Source of the DNA: Blastococcus sp. TF02A-35
GTDB lineage: Bacteria > Actinomycetota > Actinomycetes > Mycobacteriales > Geodermatophilaceae
Direction of reading: 5' to 3'
Assembly (NCBI RefSeq): GCF_004571075.1
Contig: NZ_SPQP01000011.1
Coordinates: 30,415 to 94,414, forward strand
DNA: 64,000 bases
Positions 34,332 through 44,496 of this stretch are shown in pieces. A model generated the notes under the pieces. It saw nothing but the letters and a program-made list of their open reading frames with translations, was not told the DNA's origin and did no database searches. Positions within the stretch are counted from its first letter, which is position 1. Each line of letters opens with the position of its first letter. Both the position numbers and the translations under genes were made by a program.

Positions 34332-35153
34332 TCAGGAGGATGCGCGGTGACCCAGCCGTCGGGAGATCTCGGCGGTGGTCCGCCGGAGCGGTGGTTCGAG
34401 CCGTCCGGCGAGCGCGTCGGCCGAGGACGACGCCACGCTCAGGTGGACCGCGATGTTCACCGCGGCCACCACCGCGCCGGTCCGGTCGCGCACGGGGGCG
34501 GCGAAGGAGCGCAGGCCGGGCGCGAGCTCCTCGTTGTTCACCGCGATGCCCGTGGACCGCACCTTGGCCAGCGCCGCCATCAGCTGCTCGCGGTTGGTCA
34601 CGGTGTTCGGCCCGCGCCGGGCCATGTCGGTCCGGTCCAGGATCTCCCGCAGGGTCGCGGGGTCCTTGTACGCGAGCATCGCCTTGCCCAGGGCGGTGCA
34701 GTAGGCGGGCAGCCGCGAGCCGATGTGGACGTTGAGGTCCATGGCCATGGGCGTCCGGCGGCGGCCGCTGCGCCGGCGGTCGATGTAGACGATCTCCGGG
34801 CCGTCGCAGAGGGCCATGCTCGCGGTGTAGCCGGTCTCGTCGGCCAGCGCCTGCAGCGAGGGGGCCGCGACGCGGGTCAGCTCCATCGAGTCGATCGCGG
34901 CGAAGCCCAGGTCCACCACGCGGGGGCCGAGGTAGTACTTCTTCGTGTCCGGGTCCTGGTGGACGTAGTCGAGCTTGACCAGCGTCGCGACGTAGCGGTG
35001 GGTGGTGCTCTTGGTGAGCCCGACCGCGCGCGCGATGTCCGCGATGCCGAGCACGGGCCGGTTCCCGCTGAAGGCCGACAGGATGCTCAGCCCGCGTTCC
35101 AGGGAGACCGAGAAGTCGGCTTTGGCGCTCGTCGCGGGCGTCGGCGTGCTCAT
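34332..35153 (-). CDS. IclR-family transcriptional regulator
   Basis: A 273-residue regulator from ATG 35153. The N-terminal winged helix-turn-helix (~15-75) shows LERGLSILSAFSGNRPVLGI, ADIARAVGLTKSTTHRYVAT and LVKLDYVHQDPDTKKYYLG. The C-terminal IclR effector domain has RLPAYCTALGKAMLAYKDP and NNEELAPGLRSFAAPVRDRT, the effector-pocket landmarks. It is divergent from the aldehyde dehydrogenase at 35310 and upstream of the importer operon on its own strand. IclR proteins of this type usually sense an aromatic or organic-acid effector, which supports the catabolic reading of the cluster. Confidence 0.9.
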   Translation of the reverse strand: MSTPTPATSAKADFSVSLERGLSILSAFSGNRPVLGIADIARAVGLTKSTTHRYVATLVKLDYVHQDPDTKKYYLGPRVVDLGFAAIDSMELTRVAAPSLQALADETGYTASMALCDGPEIVYIDRRRSGRRRTPMAMDLNVHIGSRLPAYCTALGKAMLAYKDPATLREILDRTDMARRGPNTVTNREQLMAALAKVRSTGIAVNNEELAPGLRSFAAPVRDRTGAVVAAVNIAVHLSVASSSADALAGRLEPPLRRTTAEISRRLGHRASS

Positions 35154-35309
35154 GTGGTCAGAATAGGACCTGAGCGTTCCGCTGGTTCGAACACCGCGTT
35201 GACCCCGCCCCGGGGCACCGTGAGGGTTCACTGCAGTTCTGCGCGGACTCGCTCGACTAGCTTCGGGCCCGCGGTCGTCGCGGGTGGATCGAGCGAGGAG
35301 ACAGGTTCG

Positions 35310-36800
35310 ATGGGTGGCACGGAGCCGGTCGACGCAGTGTGGCAGAAGGGCGACGTCCGCCACTTCATCGGCGGCGCGTGGCTCGAGGCCGAGTCGGGAC
35401 GCTGGTACCCGAACCACTCGCCGTGGTCGGGCGAGGTCCTCGGCGACGTCGCGGCCGGCGACGGCGAGGACACCCGCCGGGCGATCGACGCGGCCCAGGC
35501 CGCCTTCCCGGGCTGGGCGGCCATGACGCCGTCCCAGCGCCAGGAGGTCTTCCTGCGGGCCGCCGGGATCGTCGAGCGGCGGCGCGAGGAGATCCTGCTC
35601 GCCCTGGCGCTCGAGACCGGCTGCGGCGTGCACTTCGGGCGGGTCCAGGTGGACTTCGCGGCGGCGCTGCTCCGCCAGGCGGCCGCGCAGGGCTACCAGC
35701 CGCACGGCCAGCTGATCCCCTCCGACGTGCCCGGGACGCGGGCGATGGCCGTCCGCAGGCCCGTCGGCGTGGTCGCCGCCATCGCGCCCTGGAACTCCTC
35801 GCTCGTCCTCGCGGGCCGGGCGAGCGTCGGCCCGCTGTCCCTGGGCAACACCGTCGTCCTGAAGCCCTCGGAGGAGTCGCCGTACACCGGCGGGGCGCTC
35901 TGGGCCGAGATCCTCCAGGAGGCCGGCCTCCCGGACGGCGCCTTCAACGTCGTCACGCACGCGCCCGGGGAGGCCGGCGACATCGCGGACGCGATGCTCG
36001 CCCACCGGCACGTCCGGCGGCTCAACTTCACCGGCTCCACCCCCACCGGGCGCCGGCTCGCGGAGAAGGCCGGCTCGCACCTCAAGCGGACCGTCCTGCA
36101 GCTCGGCGGCCAGAACCCGCTGGTCGTGCTGGCCGACGCCGACGTCGACTACGCCGTGGAGGCCGCCGCCTACGGGGCCTTCGTCCACCAGGGCCAGGTC
36201 TGCATGTGCGCGCGGCGGATCTACGTCGAGCGCCCCCTGTACGACCGGTTCACGAAGGCCTTCGCCGCCAAGGTGGCCGCGCTGCCCACGGGCGACCCGC
36301 GGGACCCCGCGACCGTGGTCGGCCCGGTCATCAACGAGTGGGCGCTGGCGCTGCTGCAGCGCCGGGTCGACGAGGCCGTCGCGATGGGCGCGCGGGTGCT
36401 GGCCGGCGGCACCCCGGCACCGCCCTGCTACCCGGCCACGGTGCTCGTCGACGTGCCCGACGAGGCCGAGCTCGCCCAGGGCGAGACGTTCGGTCCCGTC
36501 GTGCTGGTGGAGGCCGTGGACTCCGCGGAGGAGGCCGTCGCGCGGGCCAACGACGCCGACCTGGGCCTCGCCGCCTCCATCATCACCGGCGACACCTACC
36601 GCGGCATCGACCTGGCGCAGCGCCTGGACGCCGGCATCGTGCACGTGAACGACCAGCCGGTGAACGACGAGCCGCACATGCCCTTCGGCGGGGTCAAGGA
36701 CAGCGGCTGGGGCCGCTTCGGCCTCGGGTTCGCCGCCGAGGAGTTCACCGACCTGCAGTGGGTCACCTCCCGCGACCAGGACCGCTCGTTCCCCTTCTGA
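35310..36800 (+). CDS. aldehyde dehydrogenase-family protein with Gln in place of the catalytic Glu
   Basis: A 496-residue ALDH-family protein from ATG 35310, with GAGGAGA upstream. Asn162 (APWNSS), Lys185 (VLKPSE) and nucleophile Cys298 (HQGQVCMCAR) are present. In the usual ELGGK motif it reads VLQLGGQNP, so the general-base Glu is Gln264 and the following Lys is Gln268. In characterised ALDHs, loss of this Glu strongly lowers dehydrogenase turnover, so the protein may be slow, use another base, or act as an acyl-transferring or binding variant. It is divergent from the IclR gene. Its C-terminus SFPF resembles that of the paralogue at 28802. Confidence 0.85.
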   Translation: MGGTEPVDAVWQKGDVRHFIGGAWLEAESGRWYPNHSPWSGEVLGDVAAGDGEDTRRAIDAAQAAFPGWAAMTPSQRQEVFLRAAGIVERRREEILLALALETGCGVHFGRVQVDFAAALLRQAAAQGYQPHGQLIPSDVPGTRAMAVRRPVGVVAAIAPWNSSLVLAGRASVGPLSLGNTVVLKPSEESPYTGGALWAEILQEAGLPDGAFNVVTHAPGEAGDIADAMLAHRHVRRLNFTGSTPTGRRLAEKAGSHLKRTVLQLGGQNPLVVLADADVDYAVEAAAYGAFVHQGQVCMCARRIYVERPLYDRFTKAFAAKVAALPTGDPRDPATVVGPVINEWALALLQRRVDEAVAMGARVLAGGTPAPPCYPATVLVDVPDEAELAQGETFGPVVLVEAVDSAEEAVARANDADLGLAASIITGDTYRGIDLAQRLDAGIVHVNDQPVNDEPHMPFGGVKDSGWGRFGLGFAAEEFTDLQWVTSRDQDRSFPF

Positions 36801-36806
36801 CCGCCG

Positions 36807-38210
36807 CTACGACGGCCGGGGCGCCGGCCCCCGCAGCGCCTCGTAGGCGGCACCGAGCCGCAGGACCGCGCCGTCGGCCCCGGCCGGCCCGACCAGCTGC
36901 AGCCCCACCGGCAGGCCGTCGGCGAGCCCGCACGGCACGGTCAGGGCCGGGACGCCGGCCGCGTTGAACGCCGAGGTGAAGCCGGTGAGCATCTCCTCGA
37001 TGTGCAGGTCCTCCCCCGCGACGACGACCCGCCCGGCGCCGATCGGCGGAGCGGTCGCCGGCGTCGTGGGGGTGGCGAGCACGTCGACCCGGCCGAGCGC
37101 CGCGGTGAGCGCCGCGACGCCCTCCCGGATGACCCGCTCGGCCTCCTCGCGCTCGTCGTCGGTGGGGGCCGGGCGGGCCAGGTTCTCGGCCAGGTCGGCC
37201 CCGTAGTCCGCGCTGCGCGAGGGGAACGTCGCGCGGTGCACCTCCTGCGCCTCGGCGCGCACCCGCAGGAAGATCGCCGCGACCAGCGGCCGCAGGTCGC
37301 CCAGGTCCACCTCCCGCACGGTCGCCCCGGCCTCGGCGAGCAGGTCGAGCGAGGCGCGGACCGCGGCGGCGACGCCCGGGTCGACGAGGTCGAGGAAGTA
37401 CTCGGTCGGCACGCCCACGGTGGTGCCGCGCAGGTCCCGGGGCACGTCGGCGACGGCCGCGCCGCCGACCGAGGTGCCTGCCATCGCGTCGAGGAGCAGC
37501 GCGGCGTCCACGACGGTGCGGGTGATCGGCCCGACGTGGTCGAGGCTGGGCGCGAGGGGCAGCACGCCGTCGAACGGGACCGTGCCGCGGGTCGGCTTCA
37601 GGCCGACGCAGCCGCACAGCGACGACGGGATGCGCACGCTGCCGCAGGTGTCGGTGCCCACCGCCCCGGGGGCGGTCCCGCTGACCACCGCGGCGGCCGA
37701 GCCGCCCGAGGACCCGCCGGGGATGCGGTCGCGGTCCCAGGGGTTGCGCGTCGGCCCGTAGTGCGGGTTGTTGCTCGTCCCGCCGTAGGCGTACTCGTGC
37801 GTGCTGGTCTTGCCCAGCAGGACGGTGCCCGCCTCGCGCAGCCGGGCGGCGACCGGGGCGTCGAGCGCCGGCACGTTGTCGGCGAGGATCCGCGAGCCGC
37901 CCGTGGTGCGGATGCCCGAGGTCTCGACCAGGTCCTTCAGCGCCACCGGCACGCCGTGCAGCGGCCCGCGCCGCTCCCCGCCGCGCAGCTCGCGCTCGGC
38001 CCGGACGGCGTCCTCGCGGGCCCGGTCGGCGGTGACGGTGAGGTAGGCGTTCACGTCGCCGTCGCGCTCGTCGATCGCCGCGAGGTAGGCCTCGGTGAGC
38101 TCCACCGGCGACAGCCGGCCGGCCGCGAGCTACTCCCCCGCCTCGGCCATCGTCCAGTCCAGCGGGTCGGTGGGCAGGCGGCCGGGCGACGGCGCGCGGG
38201 ACACGGGCAT
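36807..38210 (-). pseudogene. amidase-signature enzyme, interrupted by an in-frame TAG near its N-terminus
   Basis: The main frame (36807-38105, 432 residues from a GTG) is an amidase with an intact Ser-cis-Ser-Lys triad: Lys57 in VALKDL, Ser132/133 in PGGSSGGSA, Ser156 in GTDTCGSVRIP (Cys where most have Gly). The GTG at 38105 has no ribosome binding site. The frame extends upstream to ATG 38210, which follows GAGGAGT at ideal spacing and encodes the usual amidase start (LPTDPLDWTMAEAGE then LAAGRLSPVELTEAY). Codon 27 of that version is TAG (38130-38132). So the gene was probably full length and carries a nonsense mutation, a sequencing error, or is read through. Amide substrate unknown. Confidence 0.8.
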
Positions 38211-38280
38211 CGGTACTCCTCGTCGGACGTGCGGGTGGGTCGGGCCGGGCGGCGCCGCCGGACCGCCGACGTCGCGGCGG

Positions 38281-39237
38281 TCAGGCGCCGGAGGGGTGCC
38301 CGGCGCGGTACTGCGTCGGCGTGCAGCCGTAGGCGTCCCGGAAGAGCCGGGCGAAGTGCGCCTGCGAGACGAAGCCCCAGCGGCTGGCGACGTCGACGAT
38401 GCGCTCGGCCCGGCCCGCGGGGTGGGCCAGGTCGCGACGGGCCTGCTCGAGCCGCCGTCCCTGGATGAACTGCGTGACGGTGGTGCCCTCGGCGCTGAAG
38501 GACCGGTTCAGGTGCCGGGCGGTGACGCCGACGGCCCGTCCCACGGCGTCCGCGGACAGGCCCGGGTCGCCGAGGTGCTCGTCGATGAAGACCTTCGCGC
38601 TGCGCACCCGTGCGGCGTCCGCGGCCGGCCCGTGGCCGGTGGTGAGGGCGCCGACGAGGTCGAGCACCTGGTCGGCCACCGACTCCCCCACCGTCCCGGC
38701 GTCGACCATGGCGCCGAGCAGCAGCTCCCGCAGCGCCCGGGCCCGCCGGGCGGCCGGCCCCTGCCCCGCCCCCGAGACCGCGTGCGGGACGTCGACGGCC
38801 ACGTCCACCTCGCGCTCGGCGAAGAGGCCGTGCGGCACGTCGACCAGCAGCTGCCGCATCGACCCGCCGAACCCGAAGAGGTACGGCCGGTCGGTGCGGT
38901 AGACGACGACGTCCCCGGCGGACAGGGCCAGGCAGCCGCCCGAGTGGTAGAAGAAGCCCGACCCCTCGAGCAGCAGGCTCACGAACGTGGCGTCCTTGGG
39001 GCGCTCCTGGACCAGGCCCGGCGGCCGCTCGATGACGTGGGCGTTGCCCGCGATGTCGGCGACGCGCAGGGCGCCCAGCCCGACGTTCACCTGCCGGGCG
39101 AGCAGTCCCTCGGCCTCGTAGCTCCGGCAGGTCAGCCCCACCAGTGCCTCGGCGTTGTACCGCTCCCAGAACGCGAGCCGCTCCTCCTGCTCGACGCCGG
39201 CCGTGGACACCGACGACAGCACGGTGGCAGCGGGCAC
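38281..39237 (-). CDS. AraC-family transcriptional regulator
   Basis: A 318-residue activator from GTG 39237, with GGAGGT close upstream. The N-terminal ~190 residues are an AraC/XylS-type cupin-like sensing domain (FVSLLLEGSGFFYHSGGCLA, LSAGDVVVYRTDRPYLFGFG). The C-terminal ~100 residues hold two helix-turn-helix units (DPGLSADAVGRAVGVTARHL and RIVDVASRWGFVSQAHFARL), ending FRDAYGCTPTQYR, the typical AraC end. It resembles regulators of aromatic catabolism such as the NphR/FeaR group. It lies between the amidase and the cupin dioxygenase genes on the same strand and probably controls one or both. Confidence 0.9.
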   Translation of the reverse strand: MPAATVLSSVSTAGVEQEERLAFWERYNAEALVGLTCRSYEAEGLLARQVNVGLGALRVADIAGNAHVIERPPGLVQERPKDATFVSLLLEGSGFFYHSGGCLALSAGDVVVYRTDRPYLFGFGGSMRQLLVDVPHGLFAEREVDVAVDVPHAVSGAGQGPAARRARALRELLLGAMVDAGTVGESVADQVLDLVGALTTGHGPAADAARVRSAKVFIDEHLGDPGLSADAVGRAVGVTARHLNRSFSAEGTTVTQFIQGRRLEQARRDLAHPAGRAERIVDVASRWGFVSQAHFARLFRDAYGCTPTQYRAGHPSGA

Positions 39238-39351
39238 GGGACCTCCGGGAGAGCGCGCCGGGCCGGGCGGCCTGCTGGGCGCACCGGGACCGGTCCGTTG
39301 TGAACCGGCACACAGTACCCAGCAGGCCGGCCCGGGTGGCCGGCTCCCCGG

Positions 39352-39885
39352 TCAGCGGATGAGCGTCTCCACGAAGTCGGCGCCGATGCCGACCTCGTCG
39401 TAGTGCTTGCGGCACAGCTCCAGGTAGTCGTGGACGTCGAAGTGACCGTCGCTGTTCCCGTCCTCGTCCAGCCAGATGAGCGGGCCCTTGACGACGAAGA
39501 AGGCGCGCATGGGCTCCTCCGACTCGTACGCCACCAGCGTGTGGCCCTCGCCGGGGGTCTCGTAGACGAACGAGCCCTGGGTGGCCGTCCACGGCTGCTC
39601 GAGGTAGCCCCACTTGCCGCTGATCGTGTAGGCGAAGACCTCGTGCGGGTGGTAGTGGCGGTTCACCAGGCCGGCCGTCTTCGCCCAGAGGATGTCCGCC
39701 CAGCGGTTGTCCCGCGGGGAGATCCACAGCGGGCGCGAGCCGACGGTCGGGCTCAGCGGGACGTAGTAGCGCTCGTCCTCGACCGGCGCGAACTGGTGGA
39801 AGACCTCCGGCTGCGCGTCGGGCTTCATCGAGTTCACGATCGGCTTCAGGTCGCGCCAGAACTCGTTACCGGGCGTCTCGGGCAT
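39352..39885 (-). CDS. cupin, 2,4'-dihydroxyacetophenone dioxygenase-like
   Basis: A 177-residue single-domain cupin from ATG 39885. The metal-site motif is NRHYHPHEVFAYTISGKWGY (His-x-His and Glu), with a second motif TPGEGHTLVAYE (His). The pattern YLEQPWTATQGSFVYETPGE matches the 2,4'-dihydroxyacetophenone dioxygenase family (ChrR-like cupins). The characterised enzyme uses non-haem iron to cleave the C-C bond of a side-chain hydroxyketone on an aromatic ring to 4-hydroxybenzoate and formate. Substrate here is inferred. Together with aldehyde dehydrogenases and IclR/AraC regulators it suggests aromatic side-chain degradation. The upstream region holds the 15-bp tandem repeat. Confidence 0.75.
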   Translation of the reverse strand: MPETPGNEFWRDLKPIVNSMKPDAQPEVFHQFAPVEDERYYVPLSPTVGSRPLWISPRDNRWADILWAKTAGLVNRHYHPHEVFAYTISGKWGYLEQPWTATQGSFVYETPGEGHTLVAYESEEPMRAFFVVKGPLIWLDEDGNSDGHFDVHDYLELCRKHYDEVGIGADFVETLIR

Positions 39886-39975
39886 GGGGTCCTCCTCGGC
39901 TGGTGGAGCGGGTGCGAGGAGAAGTGAAGACGACGCCGGGCGGGTGCGTCTTCCACCTGCCGGACATGCTCCTTG

Positions 39976-40050
39976 CCTGATCCGGACATGCCTGATCCGG
40001 ACATGCCTGATCCGGACATGCCTGATCCGGACATGCCTGATCCGGACATG
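39976..40050. repeat. perfect tandem repeat, 5 x 15 bp
   Basis: Five exact copies of CCTGATCCGGACATG in a row, preceded by a degenerate partial copy (CGGACATG at 39961). Each unit contains a TCCGGA palindrome. It lies in the 231-bp gap between the 3' end of glyS and the start of the cupin gene. The exact identity points to recent slippage. It could be a multi-site operator or a neutral minisatellite. Confidence 0.95.
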
Positions 40051-40062
40051 CCGCAGAACGCA

Positions 40063-40099
40063 CCGACGCCCGGCTCCGGCGAGCGGAGGCGGGCGTCGG
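40063..40099 (-). terminator. hairpin after glyS
   Basis: CCGACGCCCG (40063-40072) pairs with CGGGCGTCGG (40090-40099) over 10 bp, 18 bases after the glyS stop. Confidence 0.5.
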
Positions 40100-40116
40100 C
40101 GGGGTGCTCGGCCCGG

Positions 40117-41514
<1,398 letters not shown>

Positions 41515-41603
41515 GCGGAGGGGCTCCATCCGGCTGGCGGTCGGCGGGTGACCCCTCAACGTTAGTCGCCCGCCGGGAACGCCCTCCCCTCCGGTGCCGG
41601 GCC

Positions 41604-42080
41604 TCAAGCGCCGTCGAGGAGGAGCAGCCAGGCGATCCCCGCGCCCACGATGACCAGGATCGGCAGCAGGGTCAGCAGCACCCACGGCCAGCGCCGGGCG
41701 GTCCGGCCGACCTGCACCTGCTCCACCGGACGGTGGCGCATCTCCGGCGAGGTGAACGACAGCGTGCGCTCCCGTCGGGCCGAGGCCGGTGGCGCCGCGA
41801 GCTCGTCGGTGCGCTGGGAGGCGAGCAGCCGGGCCTCGATGCGGGCGACGGCCTCCTCCTTGGAGACCTCGGGCACCGGCGGCGCCGCCGGCACCTGGGC
41901 CGCCGCCGGGGGCGCGGGAGCCGGGGCGGGCACCGCCGTCGTCGGCTGGTCTGCCGTGGCCCGGAGTCCCGCCCACTCCTTCGGCAGCGCCGGTGGCGGG
42001 CGGTCGGGCAGCGGGGGGAGCGTGATGTCCCGCGTGCGGTCGTCCGGGAGGGGCGGGTCGTGCTGCGACGGGTCGGTCAT
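41604..42080 (-). CDS. tail-anchored-like membrane protein with Pro-rich N-terminus
   Basis: A 158-residue protein from ATG 42080, with GGAGGA 8 bases upstream. The first ~75 residues are Pro/Ala-rich and disordered ([20 protein letters not shown]). A short helix ([20 protein letters not shown]) follows, and the C-terminus has one membrane span ([20 protein letters not shown]) with five residues after it. No family is recognised. It lies between glyS and the monooxygenase-like gene, transcribed with glyS. Confidence 0.6.
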   Translation of the reverse strand: MTDPSQHDPPLPDDRTRDITLPPLPDRPPPALPKEWAGLRATADQPTTAVPAPAPAPPAAAQVPAAPPVPEVSKEEAVARIEARLLASQRTDELAAPPASARRERTLSFTSPEMRHRPVEQVQVGRTARRWPWVLLTLLPILVIVGAGIAWLLLLDGA

Positions 42081-42139
42081 GAGGGCTTCCTCCCTGGTGA
42101 GCGGCGTACTCCCGGCAGGGGTGCCCGCTGGCACCGGAC

Positions 42140-42436
42140 CTACGCGTCGGTTCCCCGGTCGGCCGGGGGCAGGTAGACGCCGGGCTCGTCGAGGGCGTGC
42201 ACCCAGACCGGGCCACCGGCGACCTTCACCTCGTACGCCGAGAGCGCCCGCCGGTAGGCACCGACGCCGTCCCAGCGGGTGACCAGCGCCCACAGCCCCG
42301 GGTCGTCGGCCGCCGCGCCGACCTCGCCGTCGACGAAGCCCGGCCGGGCAGCGAGGGCGTCCAGCAGCGCCCTGACCTGCCCGGCGAGCGCCTCCGCCTC
42401 GTCAGCCGCCACCCGCAGCCGTGTCACCGCGAACAC
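42140..42436 (-). CDS. small ABM-like (antibiotic biosynthesis monooxygenase) domain protein
   Basis: A 98-residue protein from GTG 42436. It has the ferredoxin-like ABM pattern: strand FAVTRLRV, helix [40 protein letters not shown], then [20 protein letters not shown]. The length is right for one ABM domain. Such proteins act as haem-degrading, quinone-forming or unknown-function enzymes; nothing specifies which. It is divergent from the zur gene with a 60-bp gap, where both promoters must lie. Confidence 0.65.
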   Translation of the reverse strand: MFAVTRLRVAADEAEALAGQVRALLDALAARPGFVDGEVGAAADDPGLWALVTRWDGVGAYRRALSAYEVKVAGGPVWVHALDEPGVYLPPADRGTDA

Positions 42437-42496
42437 CCGTGCCCCTCTCGCCGGTCGTGCGCAGACCGTGCCATGCCCACCTGGCACCATGGCGGC

Positions 42497-42892
42497 GTGG
42501 CCCGAACCACTCGACAGCGGACCGCCGTCCAGGCCGTCTTCGCGCACCTCGACGGCTTCCACAGCGCGCAGGAGGTGCACGCCCGGCTGCGTGCCTCCGG
42601 CGACTCGGTCGGGCTCTCCACGGTCTACCGCGCGGTGCAGTCCCTGGCCGACGACGGCGAGCTGGACTCGATCCGCACCGACACCGGGGAGGCGCTCTAC
42701 CGGCGCTGCAGCCCCCGGCACCACCACCACCTGGTGTGCCGCGACTGCGGTCGCACCGTCGAGGTGGAGGGTCCGGCGGTCGAGAGGTGGGCGGGCCAGG
42801 TGGCCGACGAGCACGGCTTCGCCGACGTCAGCCACACCCTGGAGATCTTCGGCACCTGCGCGGAGTGCCGCGCCGCCGTCGACGGGGACTAG
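42497..42892 (+). CDS. zur: zinc uptake regulator (Fur family)
   Basis: A 131-residue Fur-family repressor from GTG 42497. The N-terminal winged helix shows TTRQRTAVQAVFAHLDGFHS and GLSTVYRAVQSLADDGELDS. The C-terminal metal-binding dimerisation domain has SPRHHHHLVCRDCGRTVEVE and a second Cys pair GTCAECRAAV (structural zinc). The His pattern and the genomic position beside uppS/recO fit the actinobacterial zinc regulator Zur rather than Fur/IdeR. The Zur box at 20705-20717 in front of the aztD-like gene is a likely target in this same window. Confidence 0.85.
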   Translation: MARTTRQRTAVQAVFAHLDGFHSAQEVHARLRASGDSVGLSTVYRAVQSLADDGELDSIRTDTGEALYRRCSPRHHHHLVCRDCGRTVEVEGPAVERWAGQVADEHGFADVSHTLEIFGTCAECRAAVDGD

Positions 42893-42901
42893 GCGACCCG
42901 G

Positions 42902-43666
42902 TCAGGCGGAGCCGAACCGCCGCTGCCGGGAGGCGAACTCCTCGCACGCGGCCCAGAGGTGCCGGCGGTCGAAGTCGGGCCAGAGCGTGTCGAGGAAGAC
43001 GAACTCGGCGTAGGCCGACTGCCACAGCAGGAAGTTGCTGGTGCGGTTCTCCCCCGAGCTGCGCACGAACAGGTCGACGTCCTCCATGTCCGGCTCGTCG
43101 AGGAACCGGGCGACGGTGGACTCGTCGACCCTGGCCGGGTCGAGCCGGCCGGCCGCGACCTCGCGGGCGATGGCGGCGGCGGCGTCGGCGATCTCGGCCC
43201 GCCCGCCGTAGTTGACGCACATGGTGAGGGTCAGGACGTCGTTGTCCTTGGTGAGCTCCTCGGCGACCTCGAGCTCCTTGATGACGCTGCGCCACAGCCG
43301 CGGACGACGCCCCGCCCAGCGCACCCGGACCCCCAGCTCGTGCATCTCGTCGCGGCGCCGGCGGATCACGTCGCGGTTGAAGCCCATGAGGAAGCGCACC
43401 TCGTCGGGGCTGCGCCGCCAGTTCTCGGTGGAGAAGGCGTAGGCGCTGATCGCCTTCACGCCCAGCTCGATCGCGCCCTCGACGCAGTCGAAGAGCGAGG
43501 ACTCCCCCGCCTCGTGCCCCGCGGTGCGCGGCAGCCCCCGCTGCTTGGCCCACCGGCCGTTGCCGTCCATGACCAGCGCGATGTGCCGCGGGACCTTGTC
43601 CTTGGGCAGCTCCGGCGGGCGCGCGCCGGACGGGTGCGGGTTGGGGGCCTTGACCTCACGCTTCAC
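42902..43666 (-). CDS. uppS: cis-prenyltransferase (isoprenyl diphosphate synthase)
   Basis: A 254-residue enzyme making the long cis-polyprenyl diphosphate carrier for cell-wall synthesis. GTG 43666 overlaps the recO stop (GTGA). Family motifs: [20 protein letters not shown] with catalytic Asp, [26 protein letters not shown], and C-terminal [20 protein letters not shown] and [12 protein letters not shown]. The product chain length cannot be judged from sequence. It is in the era-recO-uppS operon, as in other actinobacteria. Confidence 0.95.
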   Translation of the reverse strand: MKREVKAPNPHPSGARPPELPKDKVPRHIALVMDGNGRWAKQRGLPRTAGHEAGESSLFDCVEGAIELGVKAISAYAFSTENWRRSPDEVRFLMGFNRDVIRRRRDEMHELGVRVRWAGRRPRLWRSVIKELEVAEELTKDNDVLTLTMCVNYGGRAEIADAAAAIAREVAAGRLDPARVDESTVARFLDEPDMEDVDLFVRSSGENRTSNFLLWQSAYAEFVFLDTLWPDFDRRHLWAACEEFASRQRRFGSA

Positions 43667-44496
43667 GGACGCATGCTCCCCGAGACGACGTGCAGGCCGG
43701 TGTCGGTGTCCTCGGTGGCCGGCCTGCGGCGGACCTCGGTGGCCGGGTCGGAGCGGTCCACCAGCGGCAGCGACCGCAGGCCGCGCTCCAGGTGCCACTG
43801 CAGCAGCGCGGCGACCAGGCCGCTGCCCTCGCGCCGGTTGATGCCCTGGCTCGCCTCGGCCCGGGCCCAGTCGCCGGTGAGCAGCGAGTCCAGCAGCTCC
43901 AGGGTGACCGGGCTGGGCATCGCCGAGCCGGTGGGACGGCAGGCCGGGCAGACGGTGCCACCGGCGGGCACCGAGAAGTGCCGGTGCGGGCCGGCCTCGC
44001 CGCAGCGGGCGCACTCCGACAGCGCCGGCTCCCAGCCGGCCACCGACATCGCCCGCAGCAGGAAGGCGTCGAGCACCAGCCCGGCGGGGTGGGTCTTCTC
44101 CCCCAGCGCCCGCAGCGCCCCGACGACGAGCAGGAACAGCCGCAGCGACGGCTCCTTCTCCTCGGCGGTGAGCCGGTCGGCGGTCTCCAGGACGGCGGTG
44201 CCGGCGGTGTAGGCCGGGTAGTCGGCGACGATCTCCTGGCCGTAGGACCGGATCGACTCCGCCTGGCTGACGATGTCGAGGTTGCGGCCGGTGTAGAGCT
44301 GCAGGTCCACGTGGGTGAACGGCTCCAGCCGCGCCCCGAACTTGCTCTTGGTGCGGCGCACGCCCTTGGCCACGGCGCGCACCTTGCCGGTGCGCCGGGT
44401 CAGCACGGTGACGATCCGGTCGGCCTCACCCAGCTTCTGGGTGCGCAAAACGATGCCTTCGTCCCGGTAGAGGGCCTTGGGGGTGTGCGCGCTCAT
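43663..44496 (-). CDS. recO: DNA repair protein RecO
   Basis: A 277-residue RecO, part of the RecFOR pathway that loads RecA on single-stranded gaps. ATG 44496 overlaps the era stop by one base. The N-terminal OB fold begins [20 protein letters not shown], followed by [20 protein letters not shown]. The C-terminal helical domain contains zinc-type Cys pairs [11 protein letters not shown] and GTVCPACRP. The length is normal. It is in an operon with era and uppS. Confidence 0.95.
   Translation of the reverse strand: MSAHTPKALYRDEGIVLRTQKLGEADRIVTVLTRRTGKVRAVAKGVRRTKSKFGARLEPFTHVDLQLYTGRNLDIVSQAESIRSYGQEIVADYPAYTAGTAVLETADRLTAEEKEPSLRLFLLVVGALRALGEKTHPAGLVLDAFLLRAMSVAGWEPALSECARCGEAGPHRHFSVPAGGTVCPACRPTGSAMPSPVTLELLDSLLTGDWARAEASQGINRREGSGLVAALLQWHLERGLRSLPLVDRSDPATEVRRRPATEDTDTGLHVVSGSMRP

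Noticed and set aside
39976..40050. CRISPR array
   Set aside because: Units are 15 bp with no spacers and no cas genes nearby; it is a plain tandem repeat.
41530..41603. T-box riboswitch before glyS
   Set aside because: The leader is too short and shows no T-box sequence or specifier stem.
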